Source of the DNA: DATBVX01 sp963695985
Lineage (GTDB): Bacteria; Pseudomonadota; Gammaproteobacteria; Steroidobacterales; Steroidobacteraceae
Reading direction: 5' to 3'
Length of the DNA: 64,000 nt
NCBI GenBank assembly: GCA_963695985.1
Contig: CAVOIC010000001.1
Span: 1-64,000, forward strand
The notes below the pieces were generated by a model that was not told the origin of the DNA, ran no database searches, and saw only the letters and a program-made list of their open reading frames with translations. Each line of letters starts with the position of its first letter. The first letter of the stretch is position 1. Below are positions 52,302 through 61,450 of the stretch, in pieces. The position numbers and the translations under genes are program-made.

Positions 52302-54097
52302 GACGCTTCATCCCAGGTGCGACTCAGGCGCAACGCGCTGTTGATGACGCCGACCATGCTGTAGGTCTGAGGAAAGTTGCCCCACAGCATGCCGGTCGCC
52401 GGATCGATGTCTTCCGACAGCAGACCCAGCGGATTCCTGCGGGCCAGCAGTCGGCCGAAGTGGTCGCGCGCTTCGTCCACGCGCCCGATCAGCGCGAGCG
52501 CGTTGACATACCAGAACGCGCAAACCGTGAAAGCGCTGCGCGGCGTCCCGAAGTCGTCCGCATGTCGATAGCGAAACACCAGGTCGCCCTCACGCAGCTC
52601 GCGCCCAATCGCCTCGACCGTGGAATGAAATCTGCGGTCGTCCGCCGCCAGGAGGCCGAGCTCCGGCAGGAGCAGCGCGGTCGCGTCGAGGTCCTGGCCA
52701 CCAAACGCGCCAACGAACGCTTTGCGCTCCTCGCTCCAGGTCCGCTCCAGGATTCGCGCGCGCATGCTGTCAGCGCTGCGCCGCCAGCGGTGCGCAGTAT
52801 CCATGTCGCCCAGCCGGGCCGCGATGCGTGCGAGCCGGTCGCAGCCAGCCCACGAGATCGCGGCGGAGAAGGTGTGGGTCTGCAGCTTGCCGCGCCGCTC
52901 CCACGGCCCCGCATCCGGCATTTCATACACGGCAGTGGCACGGTTACCGAGGGACTGCAGCCGTTCGAACAACGAATGGTCGCCGACCTGCGCCAGCCGC
53001 TCATCGAAAAACAGCTGTGCAGTGGCGAGAATGACCGAGCCGTACACATCGTGTTGCACCTGGGACGCGGCCTGGTTGCCCACGCGAACCGGCCCCATGC
53101 CGCGGTATCCGGCCAGTGTCGTCACCGTGCTCTCTTCTGTATTGGTATCACCCCGGATGCTGTAGAGCGGCTGCAAGTCGCCGTCGTTGGAGCGCGCCAG
53201 GATGTGATCGAAGTAGTGCAGATAGGCTTCCATCGTTCGGGTGGCCCCGAGCCGGTTGAGCGCCTGGATGACGAAATAGCTGTCACGCAGCCAGCAATAG
53301 CGATAGTCCCAGTTGCGCTCGCTATCCGCAGCCTCCGGTATGGAAGTCGTGAGTGCGGCGAGCACAGCGCCTGAATCTTCGTAGGTGCAGAGCTTGAGCG
53401 TTATGGCGGCGCGGATGACGGCTTCCTGCCAGTCAAATGACACGGCCAGAGTCCGTACCCAGTCCTGCCAGTACGCGCGTGTTTCCTCAAGGAAGGCGCG
53501 CGCGAGAGTGGCGGGTGCCTCCTGGATGGTTTCGTCGTGACCGAGGATGAAGACCAGCGGCTGCGTCAGCACGGCCGGACGATCCTCCTGTACCAGGCAG
53601 AGCGAGGCGTCGGTCGTGATGCGGTACTCGAGATCGCCTGCCGTGAAGCGCAAATGGTGACTGCCAAAGCGTGCCGACGCTGATTCGCGGCCGTAATCGC
53701 TGGTCGGCCTCAAGCGCAGGCGCACAACGGGGCGACCGGCGACAGGCTCAATGATCCGTACCAGCATCATCGGCCTGAACATGCGCCCGCGCGCGCGGTA
53801 CCTGGGACAGAAATCCGTGATGCGAACGGCGCCGCCGCTTGCATCGTGCAACGTGGTCTCGACGATCGCAGTGTTGCGCACATAGCGCTGTTCCCGGTGC
53901 GCAAGATTCACCAGATCGACGGCAAATACCCCACTCGCCGCGGCGCCGCCCTCCGCCGAGAGGAGCGCGGAGAAAACCGGGTCGCCGTCGGGTGCGGGTA
54001 GGCAGGTCCAGACGATGCGTCCCAGCTCATCGATGAGGGCCGCAACCTGACAGTTGCCAATCACCGCCAGGTCCAGATTTGGGGGTTGTGCAGTCAA
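52298..54097 (-). CDS. Glycoside hydrolase family 15 (glucoamylase/trehalase-like)
   Basis: A 599-residue GH15 protein: an N-terminal beta-sandwich and a C-terminal (alpha/alpha)6 barrel with NWDYRYCWLRDSYF, the ISWAGCDRLARIA segment and the FPQTYSMVGVINSAL end. It cleaves alpha-glucosidic bonds. GH15 enzymes in trehalose operons are often trehalase-like, but substrate cannot be fixed here. The TTG start overlaps the otsB stop (TTGA), with AGGA upstream. It links trehalose synthesis genes on both sides. Confidence 0.92.
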   Translation of the reverse strand: MTAQPPNLDLAVIGNCQVAALIDELGRIVWTCLPAPDGDPVFSALLSAEGGAAASGVFAVDLVNLAHREQRYVRNTAIVETTLHDASGGAVRITDFCPRYRARGRMFRPMMLVRIIEPVAGRPVVRLRLRPTSDYGRESASARFGSHHLRFTAGDLEYRITTDASLCLVQEDRPAVLTQPLVFILGHDETIQEAPATLARAFLEETRAYWQDWVRTLAVSFDWQEAVIRAAITLKLCTYEDSGAVLAALTTSIPEAADSERNWDYRYCWLRDSYFVIQALNRLGATRTMEAYLHYFDHILARSNDGDLQPLYSIRGDTNTEESTVTTLAGYRGMGPVRVGNQAASQVQHDVYGSVILATAQLFFDERLAQVGDHSLFERLQSLGNRATAVYEMPDAGPWERRGKLQTHTFSAAISWAGCDRLARIAARLGDMDTAHRWRRSADSMRARILERTWSEERKAFVGAFGGQDLDATALLLPELGLLAADDRRFHSTVEAIGRELREGDLVFRYRHADDFGTPRSAFTVCAFWYVNALALIGRVDEARDHFGRLLARRNPLGLLSEDIDPATGMLWGNFPQTYSMVGVINSALRLSRTWDEAS

Positions 54098-54879
54098 GGG
54101 GATTGTTCCTGCCGCTCCACGAACGATCTCAGCCAGTTGCGTACTGCGGCCGGATCAGGCAGCTGCCACTGCGTTGACACCCGATTGCCCACCGCGATCG
54201 CCAGTCCTCCATGCTTGAGCACCGCCGCGAAGCCATCGCGGTCCGTGACGTCATCGCCCAGGAAGACGGGCATCCGGCCCGCGAACGGCGCTTCGCGCAG
54301 AAACGCCTCCACCGCGCTCGCCTTGCTATGGGACCCCGGCTTGATTTCGAGCACTGCATCGCCCGCGAGCAGCTCGAAGTCGGGCAGCAGTGAAGTCTGT
54401 AGCTGCGCCAGCTTGTGCCGCACGAGCGCTTCAAGCTGCGGGGCGCGCCGGTAGTGCAGGGCGAGCGCCGACTGCTTGTCCTCGAGCAGCAGTCCCGCGT
54501 GTGCGGCCACCAGCTGCTCGAGCTCTGCGCGCGCGGATTGCAGGTGCTTGCTCGCGAACGTCTGCCGGTGCAGCGCACCGCGGGCATCGCGACGTTCGAA
54601 ACCGTGCACGCCCGCCGCAGGCAGTCGCAGGGGAGCGAACAGGCGATCGAGATCGTCGATGGTGCGGCCGCTCACCAGCGCGAGGGCACCTTGCGTCCGC
54701 TGTGCGGTCGCACCGAGCAGGTCTATCAATTCCGCGTCGACGCCGACACGGTCCGGTGCCAGCGCAAAGTCGAGCAGAGTTCCGTCGACATCGAGAAAGA
54801 GACAGGCATCGGCGTCCGGCACGGGTGCCGGGGACGCCGTGCTGCGCCTCCCCGACATCCTTGCGGCGCAGCTCTTCAT
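54094..54879 (-). CDS. otsB: Trehalose-6-phosphate phosphatase
   Basis: A 261-residue HAD-type phosphatase with LFLDVDGTLLDFA (nucleophile and acid/base Asp pair), ALVSGRTIDDLDRLF, LEIKPGSHSKASAV and FLGDDVTDRDGF, all diagnostic for OtsB. It dephosphorylates the OtsA product to trehalose. First gene of the operon; the promoter region (54880-54980) is shared with a divergent MarR gene. Confidence 0.96.
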   Translation of the reverse strand: MKSCAARMSGRRSTASPAPVPDADACLFLDVDGTLLDFALAPDRVGVDAELIDLLGATAQRTQGALALVSGRTIDDLDRLFAPLRLPAAGVHGFERRDARGALHRQTFASKHLQSARAELEQLVAAHAGLLLEDKQSALALHYRRAPQLEALVRHKLAQLQTSLLPDFELLAGDAVLEIKPGSHSKASAVEAFLREAPFAGRMPVFLGDDVTDRDGFAAVLKHGGLAIAVGNRVSTQWQLPDPAAVRNWLRSFVERQEQSP

Positions 54880-54880
54880 G

Positions 54881-54900
54881 TAGTTTATTATATGAAACTA
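54881..54900. promoter_or_regulatory. AT-rich inverted repeat between otsB and the MarR gene
   Basis: TAGTTT (54881-54886) and AAACTA (54895-54900) flank an 8-base AT-rich spacer in the divergent region. This is the usual form of a MarR operator and starts two bases upstream of the otsB start codon. Confidence 0.5.
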
Positions 54901-54980
54901 TTAAAATTAGTAAACCAAATCGCCTGCAGCGTGTAACTGTTGCACGGCAGGTGCGCCAAGCGAGGAAGCCTGACTTGCCA

Positions 54981-55505
54981 ATGCGACGCAAGGTACGACA
55001 CGGTTCTGCAGCAGGACGCGGTGCAGATCGCAGGCAGCTCGAGCGCGCCGCTTTACTCGCGGCGCGGACTCTGGTCGATCGCATGCGAACGCTGTATCGC
55101 GAGCTGGAGCGGCAGACCGATGCTCCCATTACGATGCATCGCGCGCTCAACTGCATCAGTGCAAGCCCGGGTATGACGGCATCGAATCTTGCGACTGTGC
55201 TCGGGATGCAGCGGCCGGCCGTGAGTCACACTTTGAGAGGACTCGCAGAGCGCGGCTGGATCGAGCGCAGGCGCCACGCTTCCGATCAGCGTTCGGTGAG
55301 CCTGCACGTGACGTCGGCGGGCCAGCATGTACTCGGCGCGACCGCGGGCCGCGCAGTGGGCACGCTGCAACGTTGCGTGCGCACGTTGTCGCCGGAGGAG
55401 CTGCGCGGGCTGGCCGCGGGACTGGAAGCGTTGCTGATCAATCTTCCACCGCCCCCGCCGACACAAAGAGTCCGGCGGTACCGGCGGGCGTCCAGCCGGA
55501 ACTAG
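54981..55505 (+). CDS. MarR-family transcriptional regulator
   Basis: A 174-residue winged-helix regulator. The recognition region is SNLATVLGMQRPAVSHTLRG and the wing is WIERRRHASDQRSVSLHVTS, with the conserved D-x-R. ATG 54981 starts the homology. It is divergent from the trehalose operon and may control it through the nearby inverted repeat. The ligand is unknown. The C-terminus is Pro/Arg-rich and probably disordered. Confidence 0.86.
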   Translation: MRRKVRHGSAAGRGADRRQLERAALLAARTLVDRMRTLYRELERQTDAPITMHRALNCISASPGMTASNLATVLGMQRPAVSHTLRGLAERGWIERRRHASDQRSVSLHVTSAGQHVLGATAGRAVGTLQRCVRTLSPEELRGLAAGLEALLINLPPPPPTQRVRRYRRASSRN

Positions 55506-55541
55506 TCGGCATCACTCGGCGGGCAGCGACCGCTCCACGCC

Positions 55542-56318
55542 TTACCGTCTTGCTGCCGCACGTGCGCGGCCGCGTTGCGCGGTCAATTCGGAAGTGAGGA
55601 GCTTTGCAGATGAGACGATGAGAAGGACGAGACGTCGCTCAAGCATGTCATCGAGCCTGGCGGCGGGTACTACGAGACTCAGGCTCCCCATGAGCGCGCG
55701 CTCCATGACCGAGATGGGCGCAGCGATGCCGACCATCTTCTTATCCACTTCGCCCCGCGTGATCGAATAGCCACGCTTGCGAATGGCCGCGAGCTCATCG
55801 CGAAACTTGCTCACGCTCTTCGGGACGAGGGTCGCATCCGCCGACGCACTGTCGAGGAGCTTGCTGAGACGCCGCGGAGGCAACTGCGCCAGAATCACCT
55901 TCGCAGTAGCACCGCGAGTCAGTGGGCGCGGTCGGCCGCGTTCATAACTGGTGTGCACCCCATCCTCAACTGATGTGTAATCGGCGATGCACATCACCCT
56001 GTCGTCATAGAGTCTGGATAAGAAGGCCACACACGGCACGCGTGCCTGCACCACCACGTCGCGCAGGAGCGATGTCCCGAACCGATACAGCGGATCAGTT
56101 TTCCGTACCAGCCGATCAAACTCGATGAAGCACGCCCCAAGGCGGTAACGAGCTGCGGTTGCCGACTCCAGGAAGTCGGTGGCCACCATCTCCCTTACCG
56201 TGCGATAGACGGTGCTTACGGGCAGCTTGAGCGCGCCCGCCATCTCAGCCACCGACCAGTCAGCGCGCTCCTCGCTGAAGAGGCGTAGCACCGACACATA
56301 GCGACTCAGCCCGCCCAT
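55542..56318 (-). CDS. IclR-family transcriptional regulator
   Basis: A 258-residue IclR regulator. The N-terminal winged helix is RYVSVLRLFSEERADWSVAE and LPVSTVYRTVREMV. The C-terminal ligand domain is recognised by RGATAKVILAQLPPRRL, KRGYSITRGEVDKKMVGIAAPI and SLSLVVP, quoted in parts. It is divergent from the CoA-dependent catabolic operon and is its likely regulator. ATG 56318 is used because homology begins there; an upstream ATG at 56411 would add 31 residues. Confidence 0.88.
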   Translation of the reverse strand: MGGLSRYVSVLRLFSEERADWSVAEMAGALKLPVSTVYRTVREMVATDFLESATAARYRLGACFIEFDRLVRKTDPLYRFGTSLLRDVVVQARVPCVAFLSRLYDDRVMCIADYTSVEDGVHTSYERGRPRPLTRGATAKVILAQLPPRRLSKLLDSASADATLVPKSVSKFRDELAAIRKRGYSITRGEVDKKMVGIAAPISVMERALMGSLSLVVPAARLDDMLERRLVLLIVSSAKLLTSELTAQRGRARAAARR

Positions 56319-56328
56319 GACTTGGTGA

Positions 56329-56345
56329 TTATCACAAAGTGATAA
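56329..56345. promoter_or_regulatory. Inverted repeat near the IclR start
   Basis: TTATCAC-AAA-GTGATAA is a perfect 7-bp inverted repeat around three bases, ending 11 bases before the iclR start codon. It is a probable autoregulatory operator. Confidence 0.6.
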
Positions 56346-56423
56346 AAGAGCCTCAACGAACCTGCGGCAACTACGTATTACCAGATTATTAGTTTCTGAG
56401 AAACTGTGCACATAGGGTTCACG

Positions 56424-56440
56424 CGCATTATCACAATGCG
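56424..56440. promoter_or_regulatory. Inverted repeat upstream of the catabolic operon
   Basis: CGCATT-ATCAC-AATGCG has 6-bp arms and a 5-base centre that repeats the TTATCAC half-site seen at 56329. It lies about 80-100 bases before the first operon gene, where an IclR activator or repressor would bind. Confidence 0.55.
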
Positions 56441-56521
56441 AGTGCAGAGCTAAGGGGCGCGGGCGTGTTCGGCCTGGCGAACCGGGTTCAGGAGTTCTGT
56501 GGGGACTGCGGAGGACACACC

Positions 56522-57424
56522 TTGGCTGACAAGGTGAAGAGCATTGCCGAGGTCATCCGAACCATCCCCGACGGCGCACATGTTGCCCTCGGGGGGTTCG
56601 CTATTGCCCGAAACGTCATTGCCGCGGTTCATGAGTTGATCCGCCAGGGCAAGCGCAATCTCACGGTGTCGCAGGGTGTCGCGGGTCTGGACACGGACCT
56701 CCTGGTTGGGGCCGGGGCCGTCAGCCGACTCATCATCGGGGGAGGGTCGCTGGACCGCTTCGGCCTGCTCTATTGTGTAAACCGCGCCCGGGAAGGGAAG
56801 ACGTTGCGCGCGGAGGATTACACAAGTCTGTCCGTGAGCTTTCGCTATCTCGCCGGCGCGCTGGGTCTTTCCTTCATCCCGATCAAGTCGCTGCTCAGCT
56901 CCGAGATCCTGGAGCGGCTGGAGGCTAACTCCGCCGCTGACGATGTCAAACACATGAAATGCCCCTTCACCGGCGAGGAATACCTGCTGTTGCGGGCCCT
57001 GGTACCGGACGTTTCATTCGTGCACGTTCAGATCGTCGACCGCGACGGCAACGCGCGTATCGACGGTCCGCGTTGGGAAAACGAGGAACAGGCGAAGGCC
57101 GCACGGCGTATCGTCCTCATCGCCGAGGAAATCGTCTCCACGGAAGAGATACAACGGCAGCCGGAGCGCACAATCATTCCCGGACATCGCGTCGACGCCG
57201 TCGTACACGAACCCTTCGGGGCCCATCCCACCGCTGTGTTCCGCCGCTACGACTACGACGCCGAGCACTTGCAGCTCTACGTGGCGGACTCCAAGCGGGG
57301 AGGGATTGAGGAATATCTCAACACGTATGTGTACGGCACGAAGAATCATCGCGACTACCTGGAAAAATGCGGCGGCACGTTACGCCTGCAGCGGCTGCGG
57401 GCTGCGCCGGACCTGGGGTACTGA
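56522..57424 (+). CDS. CoA-transferase subunit A (GctA/IpdA-like)
   Basis: A 300-residue family I CoA-transferase alpha subunit (DGAHVALGGFAIARNVIAAV, VGAGAVSRLIIGGGSL, FTGEEYLLLRALVPDVSFVH). The TTG start is preferred because GGAGG lies eight bases upstream and the family begins MADKVKS; GTG 56465 would add 19 residues. Subunit B starts on its stop codon. The pair would activate a carboxylic acid to its CoA ester. Alternatively, as in the IpdAB relatives, it could hydrolyse a cyclic CoA intermediate. Confidence 0.87.
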   Translation: MADKVKSIAEVIRTIPDGAHVALGGFAIARNVIAAVHELIRQGKRNLTVSQGVAGLDTDLLVGAGAVSRLIIGGGSLDRFGLLYCVNRAREGKTLRAEDYTSLSVSFRYLAGALGLSFIPIKSLLSSEILERLEANSAADDVKHMKCPFTGEEYLLLRALVPDVSFVHVQIVDRDGNARIDGPRWENEEQAKAARRIVLIAEEIVSTEEIQRQPERTIIPGHRVDAVVHEPFGAHPTAVFRRYDYDAEHLQLYVADSKRGGIEEYLNTYVYGTKNHRDYLEKCGGTLRLQRLRAAPDLGY

Positions 57425-58191
57425 TGGACGCAGTACGCGCGACGGAAATCATGGCTGCCGCTGGAGCACGCGAGCTTCACGACAGCGATACGGTCATTGT
57501 TGGACTCGGGCTACCGCAGATTGCCTGTGTCCTCGCCAAGTCAACGCATGCGCCTAATTTGGCAGCGATGCTCGAGATCGGTGTCATCAACATGCGGCCG
57601 AAGGACACGCCCGTGGGACTTGCCGATTCACGCATCTTCTATCGGGCAACATGCTGGAGCGGCTTCCTCGACATCATGGGCACGAACCTGCATCGCGGCG
57701 TAGTTGATGTCGGTTTCCTGGGAGCGTTGGAACTCGATCGCTATGGCAACATCAACACCACGCTGCTCAAAGAGGACGGCAAGGTGCGCTATTTCAATGG
57801 CAGCGCCGGTGGAAACGATGTTGCCTCGCTTGCCAAGCGCGTCCTCGTCATCATGCGTCACGAAAGGCGCAAGCTGCGCGCGGCGGTCGCCCACATTACG
57901 AGTCCGGGGTTTGTTGACGGCAAGACGCGCGAGCAGCTGGCACTGCGCGGCGGCGGTCCGCACCGTGTCATCACCGACAAGGCGGTGATCGGATTTGGCG
58001 TTGAGACCCGTTCCGCGAAACTGATTTCCCTGCATCCGGGTATCAGCCTGGATGACGTTCTGGCGAACACGGAAATGCCGCTGGAGGTCCCCAAGGACAT
58101 TCCAGTCACGCCGCTTCCTTCGCGTGACGAACTGCGGCTCTTGCGGGAGGAAATCGATCCCCAGGGTGTGTATCTCGGGAAGTTGAGCTAA
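57424..58191 (+). CDS. CoA-transferase subunit B (GctB/IpdB-like)
   Basis: A 255-residue beta subunit. Glu51 in AAMLEIGVIN occupies the place of the catalytic Glu of glutaconate CoA-transferase (GctB), which favours true CoA transfer over the ring-hydrolase IpdB activity, where I recall this Glu being absent. Other family sequence includes DVGFLGALELDRYGNINTT and GSAGGNDVASLAKRVLVIM, in parts. The ATG overlaps the subunit A stop (TGATG). Confidence 0.87.
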   Translation: MDAVRATEIMAAAGARELHDSDTVIVGLGLPQIACVLAKSTHAPNLAAMLEIGVINMRPKDTPVGLADSRIFYRATCWSGFLDIMGTNLHRGVVDVGFLGALELDRYGNINTTLLKEDGKVRYFNGSAGGNDVASLAKRVLVIMRHERRKLRAAVAHITSPGFVDGKTREQLALRGGGPHRVITDKAVIGFGVETRSAKLISLHPGISLDDVLANTEMPLEVPKDIPVTPLPSRDELRLLREEIDPQGVYLGKLS

Positions 58192-58214
58192 AGGTCCAGC
58201 AGGCGAGGTGCGGC

Positions 58215-59216
58215 ATGATTTGCGACATCGAACTGAATTCCGCTGCGCACTATCCCGTGCGCGATATCGTGGAGCTCTCGCCCCAGATCGAAGCTGCGGG
58301 CTTCGGCGCGTTCTGGAAAGGCGAATCCAACAGTACCGACCCGCTCGTGCTCCTGTCCGCGATTGCCGCGCGCACCCGGACGCTGAAGCTCGGCACGGCG
58401 ATCTATCATATTTATGGCCGCAGCCCGGTCAGCCTCGGCATCCAGTCCGCGACGCTGCAGGACTTGTCGGCAGGACGGCTGCTGCTCGGCCTCGGTGTTG
58501 CCAACAAGACTATCGCCGCCTGGCACAACGGGGTCTTCGATCGTCCCTTGCGCCGCGCCCGCGAATATATCGAGATCGTGAAGAAGGTGGCCGCAGGCGA
58601 GCGCGTCGAATATCAGGGCGAGATCTATTCCACCGGGCAGCGGTTCCAGCTTTCCTGGCACCCCTCGCACCCGACATTCCCAGTCTATCTGGCGGGTCTC
58701 GGCCCGCAGATGACCAACCTCGTGGGGAAGATCTCTGACGGCGTATTTATCAACATGGCAACGCCCGCGACCATTCGGGCGATTGCGCAGCGCGTGCGCG
58801 ATGGAGCGGTCGAAGCCGGTCGCGATCCGTCGAAACTCGAGATCATCGTCAAGGTACGGGTGTCCTTGAACCCGGACCGCGCGAAGGCGCGCTCGAAGCT
58901 GCGCCAGGTCCTCACGTTCTACAACATCGCCGATCACTACAAGGACATGCTCATCGCCTCGGGCTTCGAGCCTGAAGTGACGGCAATTCAAGAGGCGTTC
59001 AAGGCCGGAGGCTTCAAGGCGGCAGCAACCAAAGTGACGGACGAGTACATGGACAAGCTGCCGGTGATACCCGCGACGTCGATCAAGGAGGTGAAGGATC
59101 GCTTGCAGCCCTTCGTCGAGGCCGGCGCCACGCGCCTCATCGTTCCGTACGTTCCGGTTACCGAACCGGTCATCGAGGATGCGCGGCGCTTCGTCGAGGC
59201 CTGGGGCAAAGCCTGA
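58215..59216 (+). CDS. LLM-class flavin-dependent oxidoreductase
   Basis: A 333-residue luciferase-like (bacterial F420/FMN) TIM-barrel protein: YPVRDIVELSPQIEAAGFGAF in part, LGTAIYHIYGRSPVSLGIQSA, SAGRLLLGLGVANKTIAAWHNGVF in parts. It contains the REYIEIVKKVAAGERVEYQG segment and the C-terminal RLIVPYVP. Either FMN monooxygenase or F420-dependent dehydrogenase chemistry is possible; the cofactor cannot be told from sequence. It sits 23 bases after the CoA-transferase B gene in the operon. Confidence 0.9.
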   Translation: MICDIELNSAAHYPVRDIVELSPQIEAAGFGAFWKGESNSTDPLVLLSAIAARTRTLKLGTAIYHIYGRSPVSLGIQSATLQDLSAGRLLLGLGVANKTIAAWHNGVFDRPLRRAREYIEIVKKVAAGERVEYQGEIYSTGQRFQLSWHPSHPTFPVYLAGLGPQMTNLVGKISDGVFINMATPATIRAIAQRVRDGAVEAGRDPSKLEIIVKVRVSLNPDRAKARSKLRQVLTFYNIADHYKDMLIASGFEPEVTAIQEAFKAGGFKAAATKVTDEYMDKLPVIPATSIKEVKDRLQPFVEAGATRLIVPYVPVTEPVIEDARRFVEAWGKA

Positions 59217-59266
59217 ACCGGGCTATCTCCCTCGTAAGTTCATCGTGCTCTTAATGGAGTTCAGTC

Positions 59267-60286
59267 ATGTGTGATTTTGCAGCTGATGCGCAAGCCGCCG
59301 AACAACTCTTGGTCGGCAGGGTGCTCACCGTCAAACGCGTTCGCGAGCTTAATGCCAAGGACTATTTCTACCAGATGCTCAAGGACAACCCGGAGATGCT
59401 CAAGATCTATCCGGGGATCGAGAACGAGCTCCTCAGAGGTGCCATCGACTGCCACATTCACGCCTACCCCGACTTCGTGCACCGCTCGCAGAATTTCATC
59501 CAGATCGCAATCGATGCCTCGAAAGCGGGCATGCGCGCGCTGGCGTTCAAGGACCATTGGAATGTTTCCGCGAACGCGGCGTATCTGGCGCAAGAGCACA
59601 TCGACTATCTGGTGCAGAAGGGAGAGCTGACGCATCGCGTGGAAATCTACGGCGGCGCGGGCACCTGTTTCGGCATCAACCCGGAGGCGATCCGTGTCGC
59701 GCTGCAGTATCCGAACTTCAAGATGATCTGGTTCCCGACCTTTACCTCCTACGGCTTCTGGCGCGGCGCCGGGCATCCGGAGAAAGGCAAAGTGCGCCTG
59801 GTCGACGAAGCCTCCGGCAAAGTACTCCCCGAAGTGATCGAAGTGATGGAAATGGCGGCGGCCAAGCGCGTCGGTATCGGCTTCGGTCACACCGACTTTC
59901 AGGAACTGTTGCCGCTGGCGAAGATGGCGAAGAAAATCGGGGTGCGCGCCACGCTCGATCATCCGCTCCTGGAGCTCAACAAGCTTCTTCTCGATGAGAT
60001 GAAGCAGCTCGCCGATCTTGGCATCTATGTCGGCACTTACTGCCAGCCAATGATCCCGAGCCTGTATCAACCTGTTGCTGATCCGATGGAGACCATCAGC
60101 ACGATAAAAGCCATTGGCGCCGAGCGTTGCATCATCGGCTCCGATTTTGGGCAGGTGTTGCATATGGATTCCATCGACGGCATGCGCGTATTCATCCGCG
60201 CGCTGTTGGCCTTCGGCATCAAGGAATCAGAGGTTAAGGTGATGTTGCAGGAGAATCCGGCGAAACTAATGTATTTGGACGCCTGA
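59267..60286 (+). CDS. Amidohydrolase-like metal-dependent hydrolase (DUF6282-like)
   Basis: A 339-residue TIM-barrel amidohydrolase-type protein. The metal-binding HxH is in IDCHIHAYPD. Later metal residues are suggested by ALAFKDHW, VGIGFGHTDFQ, TLDHPLLE and IIGSDFGQVLH. It probably hydrolyses or decarboxylates a ring or amide substrate early in the pathway. It follows the LLM gene by 50 bases and precedes the acyl-CoA dehydrogenase by nine. Family name is from memory. Confidence 0.8.
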   Translation: MCDFAADAQAAEQLLVGRVLTVKRVRELNAKDYFYQMLKDNPEMLKIYPGIENELLRGAIDCHIHAYPDFVHRSQNFIQIAIDASKAGMRALAFKDHWNVSANAAYLAQEHIDYLVQKGELTHRVEIYGGAGTCFGINPEAIRVALQYPNFKMIWFPTFTSYGFWRGAGHPEKGKVRLVDEASGKVLPEVIEVMEMAAAKRVGIGFGHTDFQELLPLAKMAKKIGVRATLDHPLLELNKLLLDEMKQLADLGIYVGTYCQPMIPSLYQPVADPMETISTIKAIGAERCIIGSDFGQVLHMDSIDGMRVFIRALLAFGIKESEVKVMLQENPAKLMYLDA

Positions 60287-60295
60287 GGAGATCGC

Positions 60296-61450
60296 TTGTC
60301 GCAACACGAAGACCGTCAGGCCATCCGGGATGCCGTCCGCAGGATCTGCGGCGGCTTTCCAGATACCTATTGGCGCGAAGTCGACCGTAGTGAGGAATAT
60401 CCACACGCCTTCGTGAAGGCACTCACTGACAGCGGCTACCTCGCGGCGCTGATTCCGGAGGAATACGAGGGCGCGGGCCTCGGCATGGTCGAGGCGAGCA
60501 TCATTCTCGAGGAGATCAACCGCTCCGGGGGCAATGCGCTCGCGTGTCACGCCCAGATGTACACCATGGGCACGCTCCTCAAGCATGGCAACCCCGAGCA
60601 GAAGCGGCGCTACCTTCCCGCGATTGCACGCGGCGAGTTGCGCCTGCAGGCCTTCGCCGTCACCGAGCCGAACGCCGGTTCTGAAACGACCAGGATCGAG
60701 ACCTATGCGGCCCGGAAGGGCGACCGCTACGTCGTCAACGGGCAAAAAATCTTCATCTCGCGCGTCAAGCAATCGGACTTGATGCTGTTGCTCGCGCGGA
60801 CTACGCCCTATAACGAGCTAAAGGACAAGACGCAGGGGCTGTCGGTGTTCCTGGTAGACCTCCGGAACATCCAGGGCAAGCTGGAAGTGCGTCCGCTCGA
60901 GATGATGCTCAATCATCACACGAACATGCTCTTTTTCGAGGACGTTGAAATTCCGGCGGAGAATCTGATTGGAGAGGAAGGTAAAGGCTTTCGGCATATT
61001 ATTGATGGGTGGAACGCGGAGCGCGTTCTGGTCGCCGCTGAAGCCATCGGCGACGGGCGTTGGTTCGTCGAGCGCGCGTCCAAGTATGCGAGCGAACGGG
61101 TCGTGTTCGGCCGAAGCATCGGCGCCAATCAGGGCGTGCAGTTTCCCATTGCGCGCGCCTACGCGCACGTCGAAGCGGCCGATCTCATGCGTTTGGCCGC
61201 GGCGGAAAAGCTCGACCGCAACGAGAAATGCGGAGTCGAAGCCAACATGGCAAAGTTCCTGGCGTCGGAAGCCGCATGGGAGGCCGCCAACGCATGCCTC
61301 GACGCGCATGGCGGTTACGGTTTTGCACGCGAGTATGACGTCGAGCGCAAGTTTCGCGAGACCCGGCTTTACATGACGGCGCCGGTGGCCAATAACCTGG
61401 TGCTGGCGTTTCTCGGCCAGAACGTCCTCGGCATGCCGAAATCCTACTAG
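60296..61450 (+). CDS. Acyl-CoA dehydrogenase
   Basis: A 384-residue FAD acyl-CoA dehydrogenase. Signatures are FAVTEPNAGSETTRIETYA, ISRVKQSDLMLLLARTT, GFRHIIDGWNAERVLVAAEA in parts and the C-terminal AHGGYGFAREYDVERKFRE. The usual catalytic YEGT is TAPV here, so the base may be elsewhere, as in isovaleryl-type enzymes. The TTG start is supported by GAGGAG six bases upstream. It would introduce a 2,3-double bond in a CoA ester of the operon. Confidence 0.92.
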   Translation: MSQHEDRQAIRDAVRRICGGFPDTYWREVDRSEEYPHAFVKALTDSGYLAALIPEEYEGAGLGMVEASIILEEINRSGGNALACHAQMYTMGTLLKHGNPEQKRRYLPAIARGELRLQAFAVTEPNAGSETTRIETYAARKGDRYVVNGQKIFISRVKQSDLMLLLARTTPYNELKDKTQGLSVFLVDLRNIQGKLEVRPLEMMLNHHTNMLFFEDVEIPAENLIGEEGKGFRHIIDGWNAERVLVAAEAIGDGRWFVERASKYASERVVFGRSIGANQGVQFPIARAYAHVEAADLMRLAAAEKLDRNEKCGVEANMAKFLASEAAWEAANACLDAHGGYGFAREYDVERKFRETRLYMTAPVANNLVLAFLGQNVLGMPKSY

